Virus record (IMG/VR): IMGVR_UViG_3300020401_000076
Coordinates: 1-26,611 of that record
Source: a virus
DNA: 26,611 bases
Direction: 5' to 3' (one strand)
Every line of letters starts with the position of its first letter. Position 1 is the first letter of the stretch. A program made the translations under genes and the position numbers. Under the pieces are notes generated by a model, which was not told the DNA's origin, did not search any database, and saw nothing but the letters and a program-made list of their open reading frames with translations. Positions 18,403-24,893 of this stretch are shown one piece after another.

Positions 18403-18430
18403 TAAAAGTAACATTAGGATTTTTAAAGAA

Positions 18431-18661
18431 ATGCTAAACCGCATATGTCAGATTTTAAGTATCGTTTCATTTGTAATGGTAGCTTCCATGAGTGGTGGAG
18501 CGTACTTCGGTTACAAGTATTTAACATCTGAAAACTTTAAGAGCCGAGTCATGAAAGAAATCATGGGTAACGTATCTGGAATGATGCCAAAAGTATTAGA
18601 TCAAGGTTTACCTGACGTAACAGGACCATCTATACCTACTAAATCTCTCCCTAAACTCTAA
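18431..18661 (+). CDS. Small single-span membrane protein, function unknown
   Basis: I prefer ATG 18431 (76 residues) to the longer open frame from 18302, because the longer N-terminus overlaps the zinc finger in another frame and looks non-coding. The chosen start has AGGA about ten bases upstream and gives a conventional product: MLNRICQILSIVSFVMVASM plus a Gly-rich stretch make one transmembrane helix (about 6-29), followed by a basic amphipathic segment and a Pro-rich tail ending in PTKSLPKL. Similar small proteins occur in cyanophages as far as I recall, without a known function. A lysis or envelope role is possible. It precedes two other membrane-associated proteins in the same direction. 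Confidence 0.6.
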   Translation: MLNRICQILSIVSFVMVASMSGGAYFGYKYLTSENFKSRVMKEIMGNVSGMMPKVLDQGLPDVTGPSIPTKSLPKL

Positions 18662-18667
18662 GCCTAT

Positions 18668-19213
18668 ATGAATAATAATATTATTTTTAAAGGAGTAGCA
18701 GTAGGACTTGGAACAGCTTTTGTATCTTCTCAATTTTATGCGATTAATTTATTAGCTACAAAACCTAACTTACCTATGTTTGATTTGCCTGTTAGTAAAT
18801 ATTCTACTTATGAGATTGAAGCTGATAAAGATAGTTATAAGATAAGACATAGAATGCACGATCCAAGAATTATTGCTTCCATTGAAAGTAGTAAAAAGCC
18901 AGCAGGTTTTTTAGGTGCTAGTAAGGCTTATGTCACAAAAGAGAGTCAAAGGATAGCTGGTGAAAAGGATGTAACTATTGTGAATAATGGTGAGCTTACA
19001 GCAAAACAAATAGCTTGCATAAAAGAAAGAGCAAAAGGTGAGTCAACTGGAGAACTTATTGGAACGTCAGTAGCTACAGGAACAGGTTTATCTAGCTCAT
19101 TAGCTAATGTTCCTATTGTCGGCTGGTTCTTATCTGGGTTTGCTACTAACACAGCTAGAAGAGAAGGCGGTAAGATAGGAGGTAATATGGCTGCTGACTT
19201 TAACGATTGTTAA
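18668..19213 (+). CDS. Membrane-associated protein of unknown function
   Basis: 181 residues. The N-terminus (NIIFKGVAVGLGTAFVSSQF) is an apolar signal-anchor-like helix without a clear cleavage site. The middle is hydrophilic, with one Cys (CIKERAKGE). Residues about 125-165 are a Gly/Ser/Ala-rich apolar stretch (GELIGTSVATGTGLSSSLAN, then PIVGWFLSGF), which may be a second membrane or glycine-zipper-like segment. No family is recognised. It begins six bases after the previous stop and ends in TAATG with the next gene, so the three form one transcription unit. A role in the host or virion membrane is inferred only. Confidence 0.6.
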   Translation: MNNNIIFKGVAVGLGTAFVSSQFYAINLLATKPNLPMFDLPVSKYSTYEIEADKDSYKIRHRMHDPRIIASIESSKKPAGFLGASKAYVTKESQRIAGEKDVTIVNNGELTAKQIACIKERAKGESTGELIGTSVATGTGLSSSLANVPIVGWFLSGFATNTARREGGKIGGNMAADFNDC

Positions 19214-19869
19214 TGCCTACGATTAAAGTTCCTGAGATAAAAATACCAAAAATAAATATACCAGAAACGCCATATGTACCTGAAACTGTATTGGTAGGAG
19301 AAAACCCTGCTTGTGATTTAACTAATAGAGATATAGAACTATCAGAAAATCCAACTATAATTTTTCATGGAAGAAAGGCTTATGCTACTTGTCCTAATGG
19401 TCAGGCAATCGCTGGCACACAACCAATTAAAGTACAACCAGAAGCTAAAACAATTAGACCTATTGTTTATGATGCACAAGACACTATAGAAACAGAAGGT
19501 ACATATAAATTTCAACCAAAAGCAAGTGGAGTAAATATTAATTTAGGACAAAAAGAAGAAGAGGAAGAAATCGAATTAGCACCTTGTCCACCTAAAAATG
19601 CACCATACAGACCTGGAGATTGGCGTAATGAGCTTAGATTAGAAAGGCTGGTAAAATATGAGCGTGGGCTATTGGAGGGTTCCTGTGATGCAATCTGGGA
19701 AGAAGTACCATTTGTTGACCAGTACATACCGACAGCTAGTGTTGTTGTATCTACTGCTGTTATTGCTTCTGTTGCTGCCACTACTCCACTACTACTTAAT
19801 ATTGTCAAACCCTTAGTAAAAAATATTATAAAAAAGCTGACAAAGAAGAAAGAAAAAAAGGTAGAATAA
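19213..19869 (+). CDS. Pro-rich protein with C-terminal membrane segment, function unknown
   Basis: 218 residues from ATG 19213, which overlaps the preceding TAA; a TTG two codons earlier is in frame but less likely. The N-terminus has a periodic pattern of proline every three to five residues (IKVPEIKIPKINIPETP), suggesting an extended polyproline-like rod. There are cysteine pairs in 'NPACDL' and 'YATCPNGQ', and later 'APCPPK' and 'GSCDAI', then an acidic run (EEEEE). The C-terminus carries one apolar helix (about 170-200) and a strongly basic tail (KKLTKKKEKK), so it is probably anchored with the tail facing the cytoplasm. Recalled as a type of unannotated cyanophage protein; not verified. 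Confidence 0.6.
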   Translation: MPTIKVPEIKIPKINIPETPYVPETVLVGENPACDLTNRDIELSENPTIIFHGRKAYATCPNGQAIAGTQPIKVQPEAKTIRPIVYDAQDTIETEGTYKFQPKASGVNINLGQKEEEEEIELAPCPPKNAPYRPGDWRNELRLERLVKYERGLLEGSCDAIWEEVPFVDQYIPTASVVVSTAVIASVAATTPLLLNIVKPLVKNIIKKLTKKKEKKVE

Positions 19870-19907
19870 AATAACCTTATCTAACATGGCGACAGATAGG
19901 GTGTCTA

Positions 19908-19937
19908 GGTGGGCAAGTTTAACCGTGCTTGCCTACT
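19908..19937. terminator. Shared terminator between convergent operons
   Basis: GGTGGGCAAG (19908-19917) pairs with CTTGCCTACT (19928-19937) in a 10-bp stem with two G-T pairs and a ten-base loop. The right side is followed by ctttaattt on the plus strand. It lies at the junction of the plus-strand membrane block and the minus-strand secreted cassette and overlaps the last codons of the latter, so it could stop transcription from both sides. Confidence 0.55.
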
Positions 19938-20703
19938 GCTTTAATTTATGAGTATGTGGAATAACTTGATTAGGTACAGTTGTCAAAACCACGTTACGGC
20001 AGCTAACAGCATCATCTCCTACAAACTTAACACCTAGTTTTAATTGCTCGGCACATATTTTTAAACGATTAAGATTTACCTCTAGCTTTTTAGCATCAAG
20101 CATAAACTCCTGATACTTTCTATAAGTTTGGGCTGCCTTCAAGCACTCATCATCAAATCTTTTTCCTAATGGTACTTGGATACTAATAGTCGCTCCATAT
20201 GAAAAGTTATGATTTATCTGATCTAATCTTTCCTGTTCTGCTATGTAGAGAATCTCACCGGGATTTGTTAGCTGACCAGTTTCACTATCTTTTGCTTGGT
20301 TATATATATTTGTTCTTTGTATGGTACTTCTTGGAGTATTGTAATATTCTCCTTTTGTTATGAAGGGATTAAAACTAAGAGTAGGTGTTTGGCATTGAAT
20401 ACCGTTGCTATACCTATGCGTAGGGAAAGATCCGCTTATACTTTGAAAGCCTTGGTTAACTATTGTCGATTGAGTACTCGATTGGGGGTTACTTATAGTT
20501 GTTTCGGCATAAACAGGACTAGCAAATAAAAGTCCTATTGAAATAAGGTTGTAGAAGTTTGTGTTGTTTCTATTGTTTGTGTTCGATTTATTATGCTTAC
20601 TGCGTCTAAACCAGGAGCCATAAAGTTTTCCGTTAGAGAAAAGGCATCTCCTTCGCTCACGATTTCCCACTGTGGTTTGCTTGTTAAGTTTGGTGTTATC
20701 CAT
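19933..20703 (-). CDS. Exported protein of unknown function (last gene of minus cassette), start uncertain
   Basis: The reading frame is open from an ATG at 20703 (256 codons), but residues 1 to about 50 overlap the upstream gene in another frame and look like a shadow translation. The credible protein begins with the apolar signal-like segment LISIGLLFASPVYA and cleavage before ETTIS. No ATG, GTG or TTG lies between; only ATT (20544-20542) or ATA codons could start there. The mature part has a Ser/Gln/Asn-rich region, 'YSNGIQCQTPTLSFNPF', 'NYSYG'-like beta segments and a C-terminal helical block with three Cys. I recall this family, with 'NG--CQ-PTL--NP', next to the two proteins upstream in cyanophages. 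Function unknown; export to the periplasm or envelope is likely. Confidence 0.6.
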   Translation of the reverse strand: MDNTKLNKQTTVGNRERRRCLFSNGKLYGSWFRRSKHNKSNTNNRNNTNFYNLISIGLLFASPVYAETTISNPQSSTQSTIVNQGFQSISGSFPTHRYSNGIQCQTPTLSFNPFITKGEYYNTPRSTIQRTNIYNQAKDSETGQLTNPGEILYIAEQERLDQINHNFSYGATISIQVPLGKRFDDECLKAAQTYRKYQEFMLDAKKLEVNLNRLKICAEQLKLGVKFVGDDAVSCRNVVLTTVPNQVIPHTHKLKQ

Positions 20704-20966
20704 TCAAAATTAACTGCACCTGCATTACCTGTATTCTGACTTGTTGTGTAAGTGGCTTCAGGAGAGATAACAGTACCATCTTTAATCTTGATATTAGATC
20801 CTGTAACTGAGTACGCATAACCTGAGTTATAGTTTTCAGTAATAATAACTTCATCTATTTTTGAAATACTCCTTGAGTTGCTTTGAATCTGGTTCGCACC
20901 AAATCTAGGAGTCTCAGCGAAAGCATTAGGAATAAAAACAACAAGTAGACATAGCCACCATTTCAT
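20535..20966 (-). CDS. Secreted protein with GDAFS motif, paralogue of its upstream neighbour
   Basis: 143 residues. A clear Sec signal peptide MKWWLCLLVVFIPNAFA is followed by cleavage before ETPRF. The mature protein is Thr/Ser/Asn-rich and beta-like. Two short blocks match the upstream 173-residue protein: SVTGSNIKIK (53-62) with its SVAGTNVTPK, and GDAFSLTENF (106-115) with its GDAFSASETF. This suggests ancient duplication. The start overlaps the stop of the upstream gene (TAATG) and the C-terminal coding part overlaps the beginning of the next open frame. No known domain. Probably periplasmic or outer-surface in the infected cell, or part of the virion. Confidence 0.65.
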   Translation of the reverse strand: MKWWLCLLVVFIPNAFAETPRFGANQIQSNSRSISKIDEVIITENYNSGYAYSVTGSNIKIKDGTVISPEATYTTSQNTGNAGAVNFEWITPNLTSKPQWEIVSEGDAFSLTENFMAPGLDAVSIINRTQTIETTQTSTTLFQ

Positions 20967-21487
20967 TAATCGAGGCCAAGAGTAATAGTTGATTGGAGCG
21001 TTGCAGTTGTACCAGCACCCATATCCGCTAGGTTTACTGTCAATGCTTGTCCACTATCCATTGTGATTGCTACAGAACCAGGATCGCCACCAGATACTAC
21101 AGTGTACTTTCCTAAAAGTGGTAATGCAGCTACACCATTTGAGACTGTCGCTGCGGTTGTACTCGTACTGTCTCCTTGTAAAAATGTCTCGCTCGCCGAA
21201 AACGCATCTCCTGTGTTGACTACATTGAAGCTAGTATCGTAATCAATAGTAGGAACACCATTAGTAATACCAGCATCAGCTAGATCAAGAGAACCTATCT
21301 GACCAGCTACTGTGTTTGCTTTTGGTGTGACGTTTGTACCAGCAACACTGATAGATGATCCAATACGCTCTGATGTAGCACTAGCACCTAGAGTAGATAC
21401 TGAAGCTACTGATTGAATTGAATGAGTGATGTCTGCAAAACTAGCCGTTGGAAATGCTAGTAAAAGCAAAGGAAGAAATTTTTTCAT
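20966..21487 (-). CDS. Secreted Ser/Thr/Gly-rich protein with GDAFS motif
   Basis: 173 residues. Textbook signal peptide: MKK, then FLPLLLLAFPTASFA with cleavage before DITHS. The mature part is rich in Thr, Ser, Ala, Gly and Val with almost no basic residues and no cysteine, typical of beta-sheet surface or fibre-like proteins. It shares the SV-G-(T/S)-N-(V/I)-x-x-K and GDAFS-x-x-E-x-F blocks with the downstream gene product. ATGA overlap with the holin-like gene upstream shows coupled translation. Similar proteins are, to my recollection, recurrent and unannotated in marine cyanophages. GC content of this gene is visibly higher than in the internal virion genes. Function unknown. Confidence 0.68.
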   Translation of the reverse strand: MKKFLPLLLLAFPTASFADITHSIQSVASVSTLGASATSERIGSSISVAGTNVTPKANTVAGQIGSLDLADAGITNGVPTIDYDTSFNVVNTGDAFSASETFLQGDSTSTTAATVSNGVAALPLLGKYTVVSGGDPGSVAITMDSGQALTVNLADMGAGTTATLQSTITLGLD

Positions 21488-21888
21488 TTTTTGGGTGATG
21501 GGGGATCTACAATTTCTGCACCAATAATTTTTATCGGTGTTTCTATTCTAACTGTCTGATAACCACCAGACTGTGACGCTAGTAACGCTTCTACTTCTTT
21601 TTTGTTTAGAGGTTTATCCTCTGGCTTAAATGTACCATCTCCACGCTTCTTTGCAGTAGCGATGCCATAGGTAGACAAAGTTCCCGTAAAAACGCTTGCG
21701 ATGAAAGTCGGGTCAATTTTGTTTTGAACCCAACCTGGGATAGTTATGTAGTTTAGAGTAAGAATAAATCCACTCCAAACTAAAACACCTAATCGAACAA
21801 AATTACTAATGATAGCAAGCTGTTCTTCTTTATCGTCTATACCTTCTTTTAATTTCTGAAAAGGATTCTTTTTCTCTTGTTCTGCCAT
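21484..21888 (-). CDS. Holin-like small membrane protein
   Basis: 134 residues and first gene of the minus-strand cassette. A charged N-terminus (MAEQEKKNPFQKLKEGIDDK) leads to two apolar helices: about 25-49 (IISNFVRLGVLVWSGFILTL) and about 60-78 (PTFIASVFTGTLSTYGIATA), followed by a hydrophilic, charged tail with SPKK at the end. Two helices, small size and charged ends fit class II holins, which in T7 lie just before the small terminase gene (gp17.5), roughly the same place as here. The opposite orientation and the coupling to secreted proteins leave room for another envelope role. No endolysin gene is visible beside it. Confidence 0.5.
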   Translation of the reverse strand: MAEQEKKNPFQKLKEGIDDKEEQLAIISNFVRLGVLVWSGFILTLNYITIPGWVQNKIDPTFIASVFTGTLSTYGIATAKKRGDGTFKPEDKPLNKKEVEALLASQSGGYQTVRIETPIKIIGAEIVDPPSPKK

Positions 21889-21950
21889 AGAAGCGTAGTA
21901 TCTTGTCTAATACTAGCATTTTCGTTATGTTTGGAAAGTAAGACATTACT

Positions 21951-22271
21951 ATGAACCACAAAGAATTTTTCAACATTCTTATAGGCAAACCACCTCTTGA
22001 AGTTGAGTTGGAGATAGAAATGAAGTGTAGAGAAGTGGATCAATTATCTGAAAGCTATTTAAAAGCGTATTCTTCTGCTTTGATAAAAGAAAACCGATTA
22101 CAAGATTTACTTATCATGGCAGCCATGCAACGCATACAAGATACTGAAATTAAATTGATGCGATATGAAATGGCAGAACATCATCGAAAGAAAAATCTTA
22201 AAGTAAAGAAAAAATATAAAAAGAAAACTCTACTCGACAGGATCAAGGCTATGTTGGGCATGTTCAGATGA
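21951..22271 (+). CDS. Small helical basic protein, function unknown
   Basis: 106 residues. The first 80 are predicted helical and mixed-charge (MNHKEFFNILIGKPPLEVEL, then long Glu/Gln/Leu-rich helices), and the last 27 are extremely basic (KKNLKVKKKYKKKTLLDRIK) and end in an amphipathic segment. GGAAAG about twelve bases upstream is a weak ribosome-binding site. The gene is divergent from the holin-like operon and converges with the next gene, overlapping it by 42 bases tail to tail. No family recognised. The basic tail suggests nucleic-acid or membrane contact. It lies just before the terminase genes. Confidence 0.6.
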   Translation: MNHKEFFNILIGKPPLEVELEIEMKCREVDQLSESYLKAYSSALIKENRLQDLLIMAAMQRIQDTEIKLMRYEMAEHHRKKNLKVKKKYKKKTLLDRIKAMLGMFR

Positions 22272-22451
22272 TCTTTTGTCTTCCCATAACACTTTGTAGT
22301 AGTACATCTTAGTACCAACAGAATTTTTTCTTTCTATCATTTCAGTAATATTTCCATATTTCTTTGTATATGTATTAGCTATAGCAGAATAATTTTTTCT
22401 AGATACACGATCATTGATCTGGAATCTTTGTCCGATTAGCTTATTAGGCAT
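22230..22451 (-). CDS. Small chromo/SH3-like protein, function unknown
   Basis: 73 residues. 'FQINDRVSRKNYSAIANTYT' followed by 'YGNITEMIERKNSVGTKMYYYKVLWEDKRSSEHAQHSL' reads as a five-strand SH3- or chromo-like barrel: alternating apolar strands, a turn, then 'YYYKVLWEDKR-SEHAQHSL'. Small proteins with this pattern occur, as I recall, in many cyanophages without known role. It is one of two minus-strand units in an otherwise plus-strand late region. The gene overlaps the 3' end of the convergent gene by 42 bases and is divergent from the small terminase gene. Family guess is from pattern only. Confidence 0.6.
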   Translation of the reverse strand: MPNKLIGQRFQINDRVSRKNYSAIANTYTKKYGNITEMIERKNSVGTKMYYYKVLWEDKRSSEHAQHSLDPVE

Positions 22452-22496
22452 AATTTTCTAAAACAAGGTATATTAGTTTCAAAACCAATTCTAATT

Positions 22497-22724
22497 ATGG
22501 GAAAAGAAAAAAAGTTAGAATTATTAGAAAATCTTCAAACTGTTCTCATACAAGAATTATTAGGAAGAATAAAATGTGGCGAAGCAAAACCAGGAGATCT
22601 TAACGTAGCTAGACAATTATTAAAAGATAACGGCATAGAGTGCATACCAACAGAGAAGAATCCTATGGAAGATCTCATGTCAAACTTACCAGACCTTGAT
22701 GTCATACCTGCACTTGAAAGATAA
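22497..22724 (+). CDS. Terminase small subunit (T7 gp18-like)
   Basis: 75 residues, slightly shorter than T7 gp18 (89). 'LLGRIKCGEAKPGDLNVARQLLKDNGIEC' matches the conserved core of this family ('...G..TP.DLNVARQFLKDNGI'), and the acidic C-terminus fits. It immediately precedes the large subunit, with the stop adjoining the next start. The small subunit recognises concatemeric phage DNA and regulates the packaging motor. The leader (ccaattctaatt) has no Shine-Dalgarno sequence. Confidence 0.9.
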   Translation: MGKEKKLELLENLQTVLIQELLGRIKCGEAKPGDLNVARQLLKDNGIECIPTEKNPMEDLMSNLPDLDVIPALER

Positions 22725-24446
22725 TTGCAACCTTTACCAGAAAAACTACAAGATTTTAGATACTTTCTAATAATAACTTGGCGTCATTTAAACCTACCTG
22801 ACCCCACACCAGTTCAATTAGACATAGCTGAGTATTTACAGTACGGACCTCGTAGAAAGATCATACAAGCCTTTAGAGGGGTGGGTAAAAGTTGGATTAC
22901 ATCTACCTACGTTGTATGGAAACTAAGGATGAATCCACAATTAAAGTTCCTTGTTGTATCTGCTAGTAAAGATAGAGCAGATAACTTCTCTACTTTTACT
23001 ATGAGATTGATCAATGAGATGCCTGTACTTGCTCCATTACGACCAGATGACTCACAAAGAAACAGTAAGATAAGTTTTGATGTTGGCCCTGCACACGCTG
23101 ACCACGCCCCTTCAGTAAAGTCACAAGGGGTTTTAGGACAAATGGCTGGTAGTCGTGCAGATGAGGTCATAGCTGATGACGTAGAAGTACCAAACAACAG
23201 CTTTACCCAACCGATGAGAGACAAGTTAAGTGAAGCTGTAAAAGAATTTGATGCAATCTTAAAACCAAACGGTAAAATAACCTTTCTTGGTACACCACAA
23301 ACAGAACAATCTTTATATTTAACACTTGAAGAACGTGGATATACAACACGCATCTGGACTGCACGTTATCCAGAACTAAAAAATAACTATGGAGACAGAT
23401 TAGCTCCTAAGTTAGCTGAGAAGCTTGCACAAGAGCTTGTAAAGCCTAAAGATCCTGTTGACCCTGATAGATTCTCATCAATAGATCTGATGGAACGTGA
23501 AGCTTCCTATGGACGTTCTGGGTTTTCTTTGCAGTTTATGCTAGACACTAGCTTATCTGACCAGGATAGATACCCCCTCAAACTATCAGACCTAATAATA
23601 TCTTCAGTTAACCCTGATCATGCACCAGAAAAGGTCATATGGTCTTCTTCTCCAGAGTATGTAATCAAAGAATTACCTTGTGTAGGGTTTAATGGTGATC
23701 ATTTCTATAGACCTGCACAACAATTTGGTGATTGGATTGAATATACAGGCTCTGTTATGTTCGTAGACCCCTCTGGTAAGGGCCGAGATGCCACTGGTTA
23801 CGCTGTTGTGAAGATGCTTAATGGAAACCTATACGTTCCCGATGCAGGGGGTCTTAACGGTGGTTACAGTGACGCAGTATTAACAACTCTATCTAAAATA
23901 GCCAAGACCAATAAGGTAAATACCATCCTCGTAGAATCTAATATGGGTGGTGGTATGTTTGCAGAACTAATGAAACCTTTTCTTATGAGGTATCATCCCT
24001 GCGAAGTAAAAGACGTACGCAACACAAAGACTAAAGAACTACGTATAATAGACACCCTAGAACCTGTAATGAACTCTCACAGGCTCATAATAGACCGTAA
24101 GGTAGTAGAAAAAGATTATAGATCCAACCCTAATGAAGCTCCAGAAAGAAAATTAAAGCTTCAACTCTTCTATCAAATGTCTCGTATTACAAGACATAGA
24201 GGTTCCCTAGTACACGATGACATCTTAGATGCTCTATCAGGAGCAGTAGCCTATTGGACTGAGTACATGGCTCAAGATGAAGACCGTAATATTAGATCTC
24301 GTAAAGAAGAATTACTAAGAGTACACCTAGATAACTGGGGTTCCTATATGAATAACTCTATAACTCAAACAGCTATGGGTATGTCTCCTAACCAGATAAG
24401 TAATTCTAATACCCCTAACGATGGTTTTATAAGTAATTCTTATTAA
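22725..24446 (+). CDS. terL: Terminase large subunit (T7 gp19-like), TTG start
   Basis: 573 residues, near T7 gp19 (586). The packaging ATPase/nuclease is readily recognised: Walker A-like FRGVGKSW (50-57), Walker B region DEVIADDVE (146-154), a coupling motif around 'ITFLGTPQTEQ', and an RNase H-like nuclease with D348 (MFVDPSGKGRDATGYA), E404 (LVESNMGGGMF) and the closing acidic VHDDILDAL (496-504). The start is TTG 22725, directly after the TAA of the small subunit with GAAAG upstream; the first in-frame ATG lies after the Walker A motif, so it cannot be the start. Sampled lines of this gene have about 38-43% GC, against about 25% in a sampled line of the gp16-like gene. Confidence 0.96.
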   Translation: MQPLPEKLQDFRYFLIITWRHLNLPDPTPVQLDIAEYLQYGPRRKIIQAFRGVGKSWITSTYVVWKLRMNPQLKFLVVSASKDRADNFSTFTMRLINEMPVLAPLRPDDSQRNSKISFDVGPAHADHAPSVKSQGVLGQMAGSRADEVIADDVEVPNNSFTQPMRDKLSEAVKEFDAILKPNGKITFLGTPQTEQSLYLTLEERGYTTRIWTARYPELKNNYGDRLAPKLAEKLAQELVKPKDPVDPDRFSSIDLMEREASYGRSGFSLQFMLDTSLSDQDRYPLKLSDLIISSVNPDHAPEKVIWSSSPEYVIKELPCVGFNGDHFYRPAQQFGDWIEYTGSVMFVDPSGKGRDATGYAVVKMLNGNLYVPDAGGLNGGYSDAVLTTLSKIAKTNKVNTILVESNMGGGMFAELMKPFLMRYHPCEVKDVRNTKTKELRIIDTLEPVMNSHRLIIDRKVVEKDYRSNPNEAPERKLKLQLFYQMSRITRHRGSLVHDDILDALSGAVAYWTEYMAQDEDRNIRSRKEELLRVHLDNWGSYMNNSITQTAMGMSPNQISNSNTPNDGFISNSY

Positions 24447-24468
24447 CATGCACTTGTAGATAAATCAT

Positions 24469-24488
24469 GGGGGGGACTATAGGGGGGG
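24469..24488 (+). repeat. Twin G7 runs around ACTATA
   Basis: Two runs of seven G flank ACTATA (G7 at 24469-24475 and 24482-24488). In this AT-rich genome such runs are exceptional. The core ACTATAGGG is identical to positions -7 to +3 of the T7 RNA polymerase promoter consensus, but the upstream recognition half does not match. A related element occurs at 24857-24872. Confidence 0.5.
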
Positions 24489-24532
24489 TCGTTAAGTTCC
24501 ATCCATAGTTAGACTATAAACCCTCCATGGAT

Positions 24533-24560
24533 TTGACTTCATCAGCATCTTCTTTATAAT
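24533..24560 (+). promoter_or_regulatory. Strong sigma70-type promoter
   Basis: TTGACT (24533-24538) and a perfect TATAAT (24555-24560) are separated by 16 bases. This is the best host-type promoter in the window and points toward the early genes. It would give a leader of roughly 420 bases before the first gene at 24987, unless the short frame at 24597 is translated. In T7-like phages strong host promoters drive the early genes right after genome entry. Confidence 0.7.
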
Positions 24561-24754
24561 TATCTCATAGGTTCTTTCACTTCACACTAGACCTATATGA
24601 CCCTTTTAGTTTCCTTCTGGGTGGTTCTATTAGGGTCTTACAAAAGATTTTTAACACAAAAATTTGAAGGGTTTACGCATATATACAAATTTAAAATTTA
24701 CCCCATATATAGTAACTTTTATAGATATTTAAGCTATAACTACAGTCTTTTATA

Positions 24755-24783
24755 TGTAGTACTGTCATAGAGACAGCACTGCA
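24755..24783 (+). repeat. Twelve-base-pair imperfect hairpin
   Basis: TGTAGTACTGTC (24755-24766) pairs with GACAGCACTGCA (24772-24783), with one A-C mismatch, one G-T pair and a five-base loop (ATAGA). No T tract follows, so it is unlikely to be a terminator. It may be an RNA processing site or a protein-binding site in the early leader. Confidence 0.45.
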
Positions 24784-24825
24784 AGTTAATCTATGGCTAG
24801 GGTCTTAAGGTTTTTATAGTGTTTT

Positions 24826-24852
24826 GGACAGTAAAAGGACAATAATTGGACA
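24826..24852 (+). repeat. Three GGACA direct repeats with exact 11-bp period
   Basis: GGACA occurs at 24826-24830, 24837-24841 and 24848-24852, each separated by six AT-rich bases. The 11-bp period is about one helical turn, so three protein monomers would line up on one DNA face. The first and third copies are extended to TTGGACA. They lie directly before a G-run/TATAGGG element. Confidence 0.5.
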
Positions 24853-24856
24853 GGGT

Positions 24857-24872
24857 GGGGGGATATATAGGG
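24857..24872 (+). promoter_or_regulatory. G6-ATATATAGGG element, possible phage promoter core
   Basis: GGGGGG (24857-24862) is followed by ATATATAGGG, then TC. Aligned with 24469-24490 the shared pattern is TGGGGGG, A, two or so bases, TATAGGG and later TC. Two such elements in one 540-bp control region and none noticed between late genes suggest a specific role, perhaps recognition by a phage-encoded RNA polymerase or packaging protein. Not a proven promoter. Confidence 0.3.
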
Positions 24873-24878
24873 TCTATT

Positions 24879-24893
24879 GTTACAAAGTGTAAC
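24879..24893. promoter_or_regulatory. Inverted repeat GTTACA-AAG-TGTAAC, operator-like
   Basis: A perfect 6-bp inverted repeat with a three-base spacer. The geometry fits a dimeric helix-turn-helix repressor site. It sits about 95 bases upstream of the first early gene. Confidence 0.35.

Noticed and set aside
18302-18430. Longer N-terminus for the small membrane protein (start at 18302)
   Set aside because: It overlaps the zinc-finger frame and the promoter-like sequence, and the ATG at 18431 gives a normal membrane protein.
20296-20529. 77-codon plus-strand ORF opposite the exported-protein gene
   Set aside because: The minus-strand product has a signal peptide and recognisable family features; the plus-strand product has none.
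21889-21950. Promoter for the reverse-strand cassette or the divergent plus-strand gene
   Set aside because: Only weak -10-like matches (TAGTAT) with poor -35 partners, not better than chance in AT-rich DNA.
21849-22043. 64-codon minus-strand ORF across the divergent intergenic region
   Set aside because: It overlaps two better genes in other frames and has an implausible composition.
22907-23353. 148-codon minus-strand ORF inside terL
   Set aside because: Shadow of a strongly conserved gene; no family features and no start signals.
24597-24770. 57-codon ORF (MTLLVSFWVVLLGSYKRF...) about 30 bases downstream of the strong promoter
   Set aside because: No ribosome-binding site, composition typical of random AT-rich DNA, and it runs into the hairpin at 24755. 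Kept only as a remote possibility.
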